A DNA stretch of 64,000 nt from positions 2,976,001 through 3,040,000 of the forward strand of contig NZ_CP120468.1 in NCBI RefSeq assembly GCF_029490015.1, given 5' to 3'. A model generated the notes under the pieces. That model saw only the letters and a list, made by a program, of their open reading frames with translations, had not been told where the DNA came from and made no database searches. Shown here one piece after another: positions 53,953 through 63,188 of this stretch (the first letter of the stretch is position 1; each line of letters starts with the position of its first letter). Position numbers and translations under genes: made by a program. The DNA comes from Halobaculum limi (lineage in GTDB: Archaea > Halobacteriota > Halobacteria > Halobacteriales > Haloferacaceae).

Positions 53953-55371
53953 TCACGGGTGTGCGAGTTTCCAGAATCCCATCGGGACGACGCCGAGAAG
54001 TGGCAGCGACACTATCAAAAGCACCCACGAAATGGACGGACCGACTGGCGTGGTAGCCACCACGCCGCCGCCAATGGTGATGAGAGCGACCGATCCGACC
54101 GCAGCACCGACGAACCGTCGGTCGAGTGGCGAGAGATCGGTCGACCGAAGCGGGAGGTCGAACGCCTCGACAAATGTCTGTGGGTTGCTAACTGGACCGA
54201 GCGTCAGTTCGGTTTCGTCGTCGCCCCAGCCCATCGTCACGGTGATCGTTCGCGTCCCGAAGTACCGGTCTGCGGGTCGCGTTTCGACGACCGCAGCGTC
54301 ACGGAGTTCGCGTATTGGTGTGACCCACTGTGGCTCGTCGGTTAATCGGTCTTGAGCGACAATCTGGTCGCCCACTCGTGAATACGTCATCCACCCGTCC
54401 GTAAGCACGACCTCCACGACATCACCGACGAGTAGAAGGCTCAGGAGGAGGAGTCCAGCGAGACCGCTCGCGATCCAAAGCGTCAGTGAGGGCGCTCCCG
54501 CCCCGAGAAACGTGGGAACGCCGAGCCAGACGAACGTGGCTAACACGACGTAGAACGGCCCGGTCTTGGAAACCACACGCCAGACTGCGGCCGCCACGAC
54601 CGAACGCTGATCGACGTCAACGGTGGCCGATGGTCGTCCCACGGGAACGTCGACGTGGTCGGCTGTGGTGTCGCTATCGGGGCCAGACAGCCACCCTGTA
54701 AGTCGTCCACCGCCGCCGCGTTCTGCACGGATGCCAGACCACTCGAAGAGCACCTTCACCACCACGAACGCGACGAGAACGGGCGTCGCTCCCCCAATCG
54801 TGACGACGAACAGGAAGAGCGCGAGCAAAAACCCCTGCCGGGCGGGAATCTCGACGACAGCGAACGGAGAGACCTCTACATACCGGCCGTTACGGAAGTA
54901 GGTAACAGCCGTCTCGGCGACCTGACCGACGGCGAGGATGGCGACGCTGAGTAGTACCTCCGGGCGGCCCAAGATATCGAGGACGGCGACGACTTCCGAG
55001 AGTGGAGCGAGGACGAAGAACCCGATCCACAGGCCACCGCTGACGACCGCGACGGCGAACGGGACGTTCCGCGGATAGATGGGCGGCAACCGATCGTGAA
55101 GGCGGACACTCCCCCGTTTCTCGACGAGGTCGCTCTCGGAGACGTCGAAGATGCCGTTTTCACGGTCGGTGGCGGGTGGCCTGCCAGCGAACAGCGCCTT
55201 CACTCCTGCGAGTGGTAACACCACCAGCAGTTCGAGCGCATAGATGGCGACGAGCGTCTCGGGATCCCAGCCGAGCCACACCACCCCCGCGAGCGGGATG
55301 GCGTTGGCAACGAGAACAGCGAGAATCCCCAGCGGAGTCTGTGGAGTGTCGCCGTGCCGGACGGAGGGCAT
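53953..55371 (-). CDS. DUF6498-type membrane protein
   Basis: 472 aa. About ten membrane helices; NAIPLAGVVWLGWDPETLVAIYALELLVV is the DUF6498 signature at the N-terminus. A soluble insertion (about 330-420) contains a PH-like beta segment (VVLTDGWMTYSRVGDQIVAQDRL). Function unknown. Confidence 0.82.
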   Translation of the reverse strand: MPSVRHGDTPQTPLGILAVLVANAIPLAGVVWLGWDPETLVAIYALELLVVLPLAGVKALFAGRPPATDRENGIFDVSESDLVEKRGSVRLHDRLPPIYPRNVPFAVAVVSGGLWIGFFVLAPLSEVVAVLDILGRPEVLLSVAILAVGQVAETAVTYFRNGRYVEVSPFAVVEIPARQGFLLALFLFVVTIGGATPVLVAFVVVKVLFEWSGIRAERGGGGRLTGWLSGPDSDTTADHVDVPVGRPSATVDVDQRSVVAAAVWRVVSKTGPFYVVLATFVWLGVPTFLGAGAPSLTLWIASGLAGLLLLSLLLVGDVVEVVLTDGWMTYSRVGDQIVAQDRLTDEPQWVTPIRELRDAAVVETRPADRYFGTRTITVTMGWGDDETELTLGPVSNPQTFVEAFDLPLRSTDLSPLDRRFVGAAVGSVALITIGGGVVATTPVGPSISWVLLIVSLPLLGVVPMGFWKLAHP

Positions 55372-55681
55372 TGGTCGTACTCATTCTCAACGAGAGATAT
55401 ATCCGATGAAAACGTATCGTAACTGGACTGCGTACAGCCAGCGTCTCGCCGGCTACGCTTGTGTGGTTACCACGCTTCTGTCGAGCTCTGAGGGCTGCAA
55501 TAGGCGGATCTGTCGAACCCCCCACCCGGTGATAGAGGATGTGCTGGCTGTAGAGGTCGTGTACCCCGATCGAACACCGCTCGCCTCACGTCACCAGTGA
55601 AGCAGACCGTCCTGATACCTCTATCAACGGAAGTGCGTGGCCGCCTCGGCTATGTGTGATCGAGGTCGTGATAGATCGGCT
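55372..55681. other. Intergenic region, no gene seen
   Basis: About 310 bases. An AGATATATCC box at 55396-55406 may be the promoter of the DUF6498 gene. The rest has no believable frame. Confidence 0.35.
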
Positions 55682-55945
55682 ATGGAACGATTGTATCTGT
55701 ACAGCAGTTCGATAGCGGTAATTGGACTTTCCATTGGGTTCCCCGCAGCGTTGTCAGTAATTTCTGGCGACCGTAGTGTCCCGATACTGCTTATGACAAT
55801 CGGTGGGGGCGGGATGGTTGCTACTGCTGGCTACGAAGTAGTACGCTCCAACCCTGCTGAATTTGAGATTCCCGCTGGTATCCTGTTTGCCTTGGTCGGT
55901 GCCGCCTGCCTGAGCCTTCTCGGAGCCGTTCTTTCTGCAGCGTGA
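55682..55945 (+). CDS. Small membrane protein
   Basis: 87 aa from ATG 55682 (MERLYLYSSSIAVIG), three hydrophobic helices. An in-frame start 45 bases upstream adds an unlike Arg-rich segment. Codon use is more AT-rich than usual here, hinting at acquired DNA. No family recognised. Confidence 0.5.
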   Translation: MERLYLYSSSIAVIGLSIGFPAALSVISGDRSVPILLMTIGGGGMVATAGYEVVRSNPAEFEIPAGILFALVGAACLSLLGAVLSAA

Positions 55946-56086
55946 CTGAGCCCGGCATCTCGGTGAACTACCCCGCTTCCAGACAGACCGACACGTCGCT
56001 GGCGACGGATTTTGGCCTGTAGGCCATCGCAGAGGTGGAGAGACAGGACTGCGGGAAGGCGAAGACCGCGTTGCCCGTTGTCTCGC

Positions 56087-56488
56087 TCAGAACGGCGCGT
56101 CCGGCCCTTCAGCAGACTCTGCGTCGCCGTTGGCTACCGGACCGTCAGCGTTGAGGGTCTCCGCGAGGTCACCGCGTTCTTCCAGTTCCGCGAGAATGTC
56201 GCTGCCGCCGACGAACTCCCCGTCAACGAACGTCTGCGGGATGGTCTCCCACCCGCTCTCGGCCTCCAGCGCCTCGCGGAAGGCCTCGAGGTTCTTGAGC
56301 GTGTCAACGGTTGCCACGTCCGAGCGGTACTGGCTGATCAGGCCGAATGCCCGCTTGGAGTAGCCGCACTGGGGCATCCGCGCGTCACCCTTCATAAACA
56401 GCACCACCTCGTGGTCGGCGATGGTGTCGGCGACGCGGTCGTGTGCCTCCTCGGCGTCGATTCCTTGGTCCATCGGGTCGAACGTCAT
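56087..56488 (-). CDS. Monothiol glutaredoxin (Grx4-type)
   Basis: 133 aa. Active site MPQCGYSKR with Cys41 (CGYS, compared with the canonical CGFS); TIPQTFVDGEFVGGSDI holds the cis-Pro and glutathione-binding elements. CGFS-type glutaredoxins bind and transfer Fe-S clusters. A disordered acidic tail of about 25 residues follows. Confidence 0.92.
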   Translation of the reverse strand: MTFDPMDQGIDAEEAHDRVADTIADHEVVLFMKGDARMPQCGYSKRAFGLISQYRSDVATVDTLKNLEAFREALEAESGWETIPQTFVDGEFVGGSDILAELEERGDLAETLNADGPVANGDAESAEGPDAPF

Positions 56489-56589
56489 ACCCGTCCGTAT
56501 CGCTCGGAGGCGGTTATGTCTGTTTGCGGCGGCGACAATGCCGGCGCGCTAGAACCGTCGTGAACGCTTTCGCCGAGACGGGACGCGCG

Positions 56590-56841
56590 TCACTCGGTCG
56601 CGTCGTTGGTGTCGCCGTGGCGGAGCAACGGCGAGTCGGCGTTTTCACACCCCTCGACGCCACAGACACCCGCGTCGTCGCCCGCACGCTCGACACCCGC
56701 GGAGAGATGTCCGATCTGCCAGTCGACGTCGTGGCTTGTCGCTCGTTCGTGGTCGGCGAGCGCCGTTCGGGCCGCCCGAAGCGACTCGAACACAGACTCG
56801 TACGCACAGTCCGTGCATCGAACGAGTACGTCGGCGTCCAT
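56590..56841 (-). CDS. Cys/His-rich small protein
   Basis: 83 aa from ATG 56841. CTDCAYESVF plus HERATSHDVDWQ make a C2H2-like site; CGVEGCEN near the C-terminus may bind a second zinc. Similar small haloarchaeal proteins exist (DUF7542-like, from memory). The function is unknown. Confidence 0.65.
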   Translation of the reverse strand: MDADVLVRCTDCAYESVFESLRAARTALADHERATSHDVDWQIGHLSAGVERAGDDAGVCGVEGCENADSPLLRHGDTNDATE

Positions 56842-56939
56842 CGGGTGGAATGAGGCAGTGACCGAACCTAAAGGGAACGCTCCGCGTCGGCAGTCGCAAG
56901 CGAACGGTCGTCGAGTCGCCGAGCGACAATCACCCGAGT

Positions 56940-58118
56940 TCAGAATCCGAACACGGGGACGTATCGGAAGGTGAGGTACGCACCGACCGTCGCGATGGCG
57001 GGGACGACGTTCTGCATCAGCACGACCCGTGCGGTCGTCGCAGGGTCGAACAGTTCCCCACCCTGCGGGATGCGGTCGGCGTCTTCCTCGCCGATCGGGG
57101 GGACGGGTTCTCCGGCCTCGTCGGCGGCCAGTGCGTCGACCGTGACGGGTGGCGTCTTGTCGTCGCGGACGGCGTCGGGAAGCGTCACCGTCCGCGTCGC
57201 TCGGCCCCAACCGAGGCCGATGATCGACACGGTGGCGATGATGACGAAACTCGCGGGGATGCCGAGTACCGAGAGGAACACGACGAGCGTCGAACTGATC
57301 GAGGCGACGACGATGGCGGCCGTCAGCGGCAGTTCCGTGATGTCGCTCCCCATCGTATCCAGCGTCCGCCGGGCGATAGTGAACGCACCGATGGCGACGG
57401 CCACACCGCCGAGGATGATCGCGGGGTTCATCGCGAGTTCGCCGCTGCCCACCAGCGGTGCGACCGCGTTGGCGATGTTCGAGGTGCCCGAACTGAACGC
57501 CATCAGACAGCCGATAGCGATGACCGTCACCGTCCCGCCCAGTTCCTTCCGGTTCGTCGTCTCGTGGAGTCGGGGCACCGGAATCGCGCCGGAGCGGTCG
57601 ACCACGAGTAATGGTCCTGAACTCCGGTCGATCGCGACCAGTCGATTGAGTCGCGCGTAGAAGTAGCGCCCAATGATGAGCGCCACCCAGAAGCCAATGA
57701 TCGGCGAGACCCCCCACCAGATGACGATCTCACCCATCACAGCGAAGTCGAGCACACCCCCAGCGAGCGCCAACCCCGCGATGGCACCCACGGCCGTCAT
57801 CGACGTCGAGGCGGGCACGCCGAAGACGTTGCCCACGAACAGCGCGATTCCGATGAAGAACAGCACCGCGATGGACGATTCGAGCGTGAAGATCCCCGGG
57901 TTGGTGACGAGTTCGGAGCCGAGTTTCGTGACGACGTTGCGACCGATCGTCCACGCGCCGAGGAAGAAGAACACCCCCATCAGCGCCGCCGCCGCGGTCT
58001 TCGAGATGGCGTCGGACCCCACGGCTGGCCCGAACGCCGGCCCGGTCGTCGACCCGCCGATGTTGTACGCCACGAACATCGAGATCAACACCCCGACGAC
58101 GAGCAGCAGTTCGACCAC
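56940..58118 (-). CDS. PiT-family inorganic phosphate transporter
   Basis: 392 aa from GTG 58118, about ten membrane helices. The PiT repeat signatures occur as VAYNIGGSTTGPAFGP, FGVPASTSMTAVGAIAG and MAFSSGTSNIANAVAPLVGSG. Takes up phosphate with a cation. Coupled to the upstream repeat-protein gene by a TAGTG overlap. Confidence 0.93.
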   Translation of the reverse strand: MVELLLVVGVLISMFVAYNIGGSTTGPAFGPAVGSDAISKTAAAALMGVFFFLGAWTIGRNVVTKLGSELVTNPGIFTLESSIAVLFFIGIALFVGNVFGVPASTSMTAVGAIAGLALAGGVLDFAVMGEIVIWWGVSPIIGFWVALIIGRYFYARLNRLVAIDRSSGPLLVVDRSGAIPVPRLHETTNRKELGGTVTVIAIGCLMAFSSGTSNIANAVAPLVGSGELAMNPAIILGGVAVAIGAFTIARRTLDTMGSDITELPLTAAIVVASISSTLVVFLSVLGIPASFVIIATVSIIGLGWGRATRTVTLPDAVRDDKTPPVTVDALAADEAGEPVPPIGEEDADRIPQGGELFDPATTARVVLMQNVVPAIATVGAYLTFRYVPVFGF

Positions 58119-59203
58119 TATTGCGCCTCCGCCGAGTCGGTCTCGGTGTCGTCGTCCGCGTCCGTGTCGTCGTCATCTGCGTCGTCGCTCGCGTCACCGT
58201 CTGCATCCTCGTCCGCCGACTCCTCCGCCCCGAGTCGTTCTTCGACGGTCTTCTCCACCGTCTCGTCGACCTTCTCTTCGACCGTCTCCTCGACCGTTTT
58301 CTCCACCGTCTCGCCGACTGTCTCCTCAACGGTCTTCTCGACGGTTTCTCCGACCGTTTCTTCGACTGTCTCCCCGACGGTCTCGTCGATCTTCTCTTCG
58401 ACGGTTTTCTCGACCGTCTCGTCGACGGTTTCCCCTACTGTTTCCTCGACCGTCTTCTCCACTGTCTCACCGACGGTCTCCTCGACGGTTTCGCCAACAG
58501 TCTCTTCGACCGTTTTCTCGACTGTCTCGCCAACCTTCTCTTCGACCGTCTCCTCGACCGTTTTCTCGACTGTCTCGCCAACCTTCTCTTCGACTGTCTC
58601 GTCGACCGTCTTCTCCACTGTCTCGCCGACCGTCTCCTCGACAGTTTCGCCAACGGTCTCTTCGACGGTCTTCTCCACCGTCTCGCCAACCTTCTCTTCG
58701 ACCGTCTCGTCTACCGTCTTGTCCACTGTCTCGTCCACTGTCTCCGAGACCGTCTTGTCTACCGTCTCCGCGACCGTCTTCTCCACTGTCTCACCGACCG
58801 TCTTGTCTACCGTCTCCGCGACCGTTTTCTCGACTGTCTCGCCGACTGTCTTGTCTACCGTCTCCGCGACGGTGTCTTCGACCGTTTTGTCCACAGTTTC
58901 TGCGACTGTCTTTTCAACAGTCTCACCGACCGTCTTATCGACCGTCTCGTCCACCGTCTCCTTGACCGTCTCGTCCACCGTCTCTTTGACTGTCTCGTCG
59001 ACTGTCTCCTTGACCGCCGTCGTCATCCAGTCGGGATCGAACCGGGCCATCTTCCACGCGACGTGAATCACGTACGAGACGAGGACACCGAACCCGAACG
59101 CGACGCCGACGGCGGTTTCGACGGTCAGAATTAGTCCGACAGAGACAGCGATCAACAGTCCGTACGTCAGGTCGACGATTGAGTCGACACGGCTCGGGTT
59201 CAT
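58118..59203 (-). CDS. Membrane-anchored protein of 65 tetrapeptide repeats
   Basis: 361 aa. Two N-terminal membrane helices (about 12-50), then 65 uninterrupted four-residue units from residue 65 to 324 of the form x-E/K-T-V (KETV, DETV, GETV, EKTV, AETV, DKTV, EETV, EEKV). An acidic Asp/Glu tail (325-361) ends it. A Val every fourth residue would place a slowly winding hydrophobic stripe along a very long helix or make a regular fibre. Its stop overlaps the start of the PiT transporter gene. Function unknown. Confidence 0.85.
   Translation of the reverse strand: MNPSRVDSIVDLTYGLLIAVSVGLILTVETAVGVAFGFGVLVSYVIHVAWKMARFDPDWMTTAVKETVDETVKETVDETVKETVDETVDKTVGETVEKTVAETVDKTVEDTVAETVDKTVGETVEKTVAETVDKTVGETVEKTVAETVDKTVSETVDETVDKTVDETVEEKVGETVEKTVEETVGETVEETVGETVEKTVDETVEEKVGETVEKTVEETVEEKVGETVEKTVEETVGETVEETVGETVEKTVEETVGETVDETVEKTVEEKIDETVGETVEETVGETVEKTVEETVGETVEKTVEETVEEKVDETVEKTVEERLGAEESADEDADGDASDDADDDDTDADDDTETDSAEAQ
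58230..59010. repeat. 12-base-period tandem coding repeat
   Basis: The tetrapeptide array is encoded by 65 degenerate 12-base units of the type GTCTCGTCGACC (plus strand). All frames are therefore open, producing long spurious ORFs on both strands. Such an array is prone to slippage and to length variation between strains. Confidence 0.85.
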
Positions 59204-59583
59204 CGCTCACCGAGGACACCACGATATCTACACGTCGAGGGACACCCACCACAGCGTGCGGCTACGAGAAAACGCATTACCATTGTTAGTGGTCATCCAC
59301 GCAAGTACCTTGGCATAGAGAAACCCTGTGTGGGACGACTTCTGACGGCTTGCTCCGATTCGAGAGCCGGTTCGAGACGTCTCGGGTTCGGCCCCATCGA
59401 GACGGGAGCGAAAATCCCAACACTGCGTGTATCTGATTCTGTGGGTTCTGGGAGTCCATATCGAACTCCAACCCGCAAGCACCGAAGCGCGTAGCGCCGA
59501 GGGAGTAGGGTTGGGTAGTTACTACATCGAATCAGTCACTCGAAACCCCCTGAATCGGGAGATCACGCCGCGGGTGTCAGGAG
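59204..59583. other. Non-coding or decayed region
   Basis: About 380 bases with lower GC. One plus-strand frame near 59470-59560 (STEARSAEGVGLGS) reads like the C-terminus of a transposon-type protein but has no upstream gene. I cannot assign it. Confidence 0.35.
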
Positions 59584-60900
59584 TCACACCCTCGCGTCAG
59601 TTATCGCCGCTGCAACCGCGGCGCTCGCTCGGTTGACGTTCCGCGCGCTCGCTTCGACTGCCACATACTCAGCGAGTTCCCAATCCAGTCTGGACAGCGA
59701 CACCTGTCTGTCAGCATCATAGCGGGCAAGGTCATCGTCGTAGTACTCGATTGCCCCGACGAGTTCATAGAGTCGAAGTCGGTCGAGCGTCCGATGGTCG
59801 CCCTCAGAGAACGCCGTCTTTATCGCCTCAAGCGCACGACGCCGGATCGTGCGCACGGCGTCTGCCGACGTGGGATCGACTGCCTCACCGGCGTCGACCC
59901 GCGCCTGAAGCGTCTCGATGGCTCCAAAGAGCGCGAGTTCTTCGTGTGCTTCGACGATAGCCAACGGGAACGCCTCCTCCGCGCGACGCTCTTCGAGTCG
60001 GGTAGACCGACGCGCGTCTTGTCGAATGTCGCGCAAGGCACGCGCCGCAGGGGTCTCCGCGTCCGAACGGTCCGATATCGAGCTTTCACCATCGAGCCCG
60101 AGTGCCTGGCGGCGGGTGTGAACCCGTTCGGTGAGCGTAGCTGCTGCGGACTTGAGCGTCGCGCGGTGGTTGCGGACGGCGTCACCCCGGCGAAGCCGGT
60201 CGAACAGGTGCTCCGCGTCCCGGAGCGCCCCCTGGGCGCTGTTGAGGGACTCGTCGGTCTCCGCGACAGTCAGCGCGGCAGTCGCATCATCGGGGTCCAC
60301 TGAGAGCACGCGGTTCAGGTTCCCGAGACAGCTGCGAATCAGACTCGCGATCGCATCGTGGACCACGACCGCGTCGGTTGGGTCGGTGCCGATGTACGCC
60401 CACTTCCGTCTGAACACACCGAGGTCCTCCCGGAGCGACTCAGCGTCGGCCTGAACGTCCGGGACCGACCGATCACCGTCGATCGCGGCCCACCCGCCGA
60501 CGACGTAGCCAACCGACGATCGAGCTCGTCGGAGCCGACCCGCACGTTCCCACGGTGTATGCGCCTCAGTCGTTCGCGCGAGTGCAGCTGTCGCTTGTTC
60601 GCGTGCCCGAGTCAATCGGGCGCGTATCGCACCGTTCGGGATCGTATCAGCGTCGAACGACGCTGGTACCCTGTCAAGATCCTCCCGGATTGCCGCCTCG
60701 GTCTCCGCAAGGTGGTTGGCCCCCATCGTAACTGGGAGCGACTCAGGAATTGATGGCGGTGGGTCCGAGACGATCGACGCGAGTTCCGCACCGGTGATCG
60801 TTGGGTCATTCTCGAACGTAGGCACCGAACACCCTGCGAGTGACCCGACGGTGGCGGTCCCCATCGCCGCGAGGAGACGCCGCCGTGTGTGTTCACACAT
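59584..60900 (-). CDS. Twin-arginine lipoprotein, helical
   Basis: 438 aa. HTRRRLLAAMGTATVGSLAGC is a Tat signal with lipobox Cys about residue 24. The mature part is almost wholly alpha-helical with many Arg/Glu, no catalytic motif. The ATG at 60900 overlaps the upstream stop by 8 bases (an alternative ATG at 60906 also overlaps), so it is coupled to the next lipoprotein. Confidence 0.75.
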   Translation of the reverse strand: MCEHTRRRLLAAMGTATVGSLAGCSVPTFENDPTITGAELASIVSDPPPSIPESLPVTMGANHLAETEAAIREDLDRVPASFDADTIPNGAIRARLTRAREQATAALARTTEAHTPWERAGRLRRARSSVGYVVGGWAAIDGDRSVPDVQADAESLREDLGVFRRKWAYIGTDPTDAVVVHDAIASLIRSCLGNLNRVLSVDPDDATAALTVAETDESLNSAQGALRDAEHLFDRLRRGDAVRNHRATLKSAAATLTERVHTRRQALGLDGESSISDRSDAETPAARALRDIRQDARRSTRLEERRAEEAFPLAIVEAHEELALFGAIETLQARVDAGEAVDPTSADAVRTIRRRALEAIKTAFSEGDHRTLDRLRLYELVGAIEYYDDDLARYDADRQVSLSRLDWELAEYVAVEASARNVNRASAAVAAAITDARV

Positions 60901-61576
60901 CGCCATCCTCCGCGGTGTTAGCCGTGGCGTTCGTCGCGGGGACCGCGTCGGCCGTGATCGGGTTCTCACGGTTCGGCGGGCCGCGTTCGGAACACGACCT
61001 GCTGCTACTTCCAGAGCCGTAATTCGTGATCCGGTCGGGGTCGAGCACCTCAGGGATACGGATCAGCCACGCAGTAGACTCGCGGGCGTCCGCCTCACAG
61101 GCGACGTCCGCGTCTCGGAGGATGCGGCCGAACTCTGTGTCGATGCTCGTCTCCGTCCACGACACGCCACACAACTGGAGCGTATAACAGGCGCGGACGG
61201 GGTACCGCTCGACGTAGATCGTCTCGGCGTCGAATGCCGTCTCCGCGAGAAATGCCCGCGCGTCCGCGGCGCCATCGAGGTCAGCGAACTCGATCTGGTC
61301 TGCCGTCTCTCTACTCGCGATGAACGTCGGTCGGCGCCGTCGCGTGCTGTCGCCGTCGCTGGCCACCGTCGAGTCCCACAGCAGTAGGTCATCGCTCGCG
61401 GCACGAAGCCGGCGGTGCGGCAAGACGGAGTCGGGGTCGAACCGTTGACGGCGACCGCCACCGGTCGACGTCCCACGCCCGCCGCCGCTGTTGCTTCCGT
61501 TGCAACCGGCCAACGCCGCGAGTGTGCCTGCGGCTGCTATGAGGGTCCGTCGTCTGGTCAGGGTGGAGGGCACCAT
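60893..61576 (-). CDS. Twin-arginine lipoprotein
   Basis: 227 aa. TRRRTLIAAAGTLAALAGC is a Tat signal ending in the lipobox Cys. A Gly-rich linker is followed by a compact domain with the segment ADQIEFADLDGAADARAFL and four Cys (ACYTLQLCG, VACEAD, RSC) that could form disulfides. First gene of the pair. The function is unknown. Confidence 0.75.
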   Translation of the reverse strand: MVPSTLTRRRTLIAAAGTLAALAGCNGSNSGGGRGTSTGGGRRQRFDPDSVLPHRRLRAASDDLLLWDSTVASDGDSTRRRRPTFIASRETADQIEFADLDGAADARAFLAETAFDAETIYVERYPVRACYTLQLCGVSWTETSIDTEFGRILRDADVACEADARESTAWLIRIPEVLDPDRITNYGSGSSSRSCSERGPPNRENPITADAVPATNATANTAEDGDV

Positions 61577-61885
61577 TCATCTCCCGTCTCACACGAGCGG
61601 GTGATGTGTCTTGTTCTTCGACACCTCACTCAGTGTGGGCTGCGACGCCCAGTGCCTGCGCTACGTCGTGATGTCCCTCTCAGATTCGTCGATCACTCGG
61701 TCGTGATCGTATGACCCCTCACGCGTGGCGAACCAGCCGTCACACAGCCACACTCAGCCGGCAGAACGAACGGTACTGTCGCTCTCCGCGGGAGTCATCG
61801 CCCGAAGGGAGCTCACAGGCGGTCGTATCCGCCGAGCGTGAGAACGAGAGATGGATATACCACTCCAACCGGCGTCGTGTTCAGT
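61577..61885. other. Divergent spacer, no gene seen
   Basis: About 310 bases between the lipoprotein pair and the zinc microprotein. A GATGGATATACC TATA-like box at about 61849-61860 fits a promoter for the gene at 61886. No believable coding frame. Confidence 0.4.
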
Positions 61886-62083
61886 ATGCCCGACCACGCG
61901 CATCCGTCGCGGGACGCACCCGGGTGGGACGATCCAGACTTCTGTCCATTCTGTGGAACGAGGCTGGCGGATCCGGGGAGTGGATTCATCGATCACCTCG
62001 GTGTCGCCCCCGAGTGTCGCGACCGATTCGACGCCTGGCGTGAGCACGTGACTGGCGATATCGGGGGCGAGTGGGGTGGATGA
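61886..62083 (+). CDS. Zinc-finger microprotein (DUF7501-like)
   Basis: 65 aa. FCPFCGTRLADPGSGFIDHLGVAPECRDRF has Cys-x2-Cys, His and Cys for one zinc, followed by WREHVTGDIGGEW. The pattern matches a common haloarchaeal family of unknown function. The ATG at 61886 is about 27 bases after a TATA-like box. Confidence 0.8.
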   Translation: MPDHAHPSRDAPGWDDPDFCPFCGTRLADPGSGFIDHLGVAPECRDRFDAWREHVTGDIGGEWGG

Positions 62084-62131
62084 ACGAAACAAGTCGCCAC
62101 GCAGCGGTGAGCCGACAGAGGGGTGATCGTC

Positions 62132-63097
62132 GTGGGTGTCGCACCGCTGCGTGAGATTGCCGTCGCGTCGACGATCGACCCAGCAGACCTTCGCGGAGAG
62201 ACGGGCGCAGTGGACGCATACAACTGGCTCTACCGATACCTGACAGTCACCGTCCGCTACACCGATCCCGAAGTATACACTACGGCCGAAGGAACCCAGG
62301 TTCCGAACCTCGTCGGCGTCATCAGAGGTCTGCCGAAGTTCTTCGAGTATCAGTTCTTCCCCATATTCGTCTTCGACGGCACGCCGGCGCCGCTCAAAAA
62401 CCGGGCGCTCGCTCGACGTCGGCGGGAGCGACAGCGGGCGGCCGAGCGAGCCGCCGACGCCCGCGAGCATAACGAAGATCGAGTGGCCGCCCGCTACGCG
62501 TCACGGTCAGTGCGGATTACTGAGACCATTCGGCGGACGACCCGGGAGCTGTACGATATGTTAGATGTACCGTTCCTCGACGCACCGGGCGAGGCAGAAG
62601 CACAGGCGGCGCATATGGCCCGAGCTGAGAATGTGGACTACGCTGTGACCGACGACTACGACGCGCTGTTGTACGGGACACCCCTGACCGTCCGTCAATT
62701 CACGAGCGCTGGTGCACCAGAATGTATGGCGTTCGAGGCGACACTCGAGCGCCACGATATCTCTTGGGAGCAACTCGTGGACGTGGCAATCCTCTGTGGA
62801 ACAGACTACAACGACGGCGTCCCAGGAGTCGGTGCCGCGCGTGCGCTCGCACTGATCCGGCGGTATGGTGACCTTGACGGGGCACTCGCAGCGGTTGATG
62901 CAAGCGTTGCGCACGCTGACCGCATCCGGGCACAGTTTCTGGAGCCGAGCGTCACCGACGACTACAAGGTGTCTCCATCGTGGCACCCCGACCTCCCGGC
63001 CGCCCGGTCTTTTATTCTCGACGAATGGGAGATCCCTGCATCAGTGGTCGCACCGGCATTCGAGCGGCTCGAAGCGGCACGGGATGCATGGGCGTGA
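62132..63097 (+). CDS. FEN1/XPG-type flap endonuclease
   Basis: 321 aa from GTG 62132; a GTG at 62123 is also open, but FEN enzymes need a Gly right after the initiator, as here. Catalytic acids: Asp28, Asp82, Glu154, Glu156, Asp175, Asp177 and Asp225, in AVDAYNWLY, FDGTPAPLK, APGEAEAQ, VTDDYDALLYG and CGTDYNDG. All are present. The helix-hairpin-helix is GVPGVGAARALALI. The usual C-terminal PCNA-interacting motif (QxxLxxFF-like) is not seen. Likely cuts 5' flaps in replication or repair. Confidence 0.9.
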   Translation: MGVAPLREIAVASTIDPADLRGETGAVDAYNWLYRYLTVTVRYTDPEVYTTAEGTQVPNLVGVIRGLPKFFEYQFFPIFVFDGTPAPLKNRALARRRRERQRAAERAADAREHNEDRVAARYASRSVRITETIRRTTRELYDMLDVPFLDAPGEAEAQAAHMARAENVDYAVTDDYDALLYGTPLTVRQFTSAGAPECMAFEATLERHDISWEQLVDVAILCGTDYNDGVPGVGAARALALIRRYGDLDGALAAVDASVAHADRIRAQFLEPSVTDDYKVSPSWHPDLPAARSFILDEWEIPASVVAPAFERLEAARDAWA

Positions 63098-63188
63098 GTA
63101 GCGGTTGAGGGGGTGAAGTCTCACGTCGTGCCAATGGCTGCCATAGTATTTCAACGCCGTCCGCGTACACATCTGCGGGTGTGAACCT

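Noticed and set aside
58230-59010. CRISPR-like repetition
   Set aside because: Units are 12 bases, degenerate at third codon positions, contiguous and in frame, with no spacers. It is a coding repeat.
58121-59134. Long plus-strand frames over the tetrapeptide array
   Set aside because: Product of the 12-base periodic sequence. The minus frame has a membrane anchor, an acidic tail and start/stop coupling to PiT, so it is the real one.
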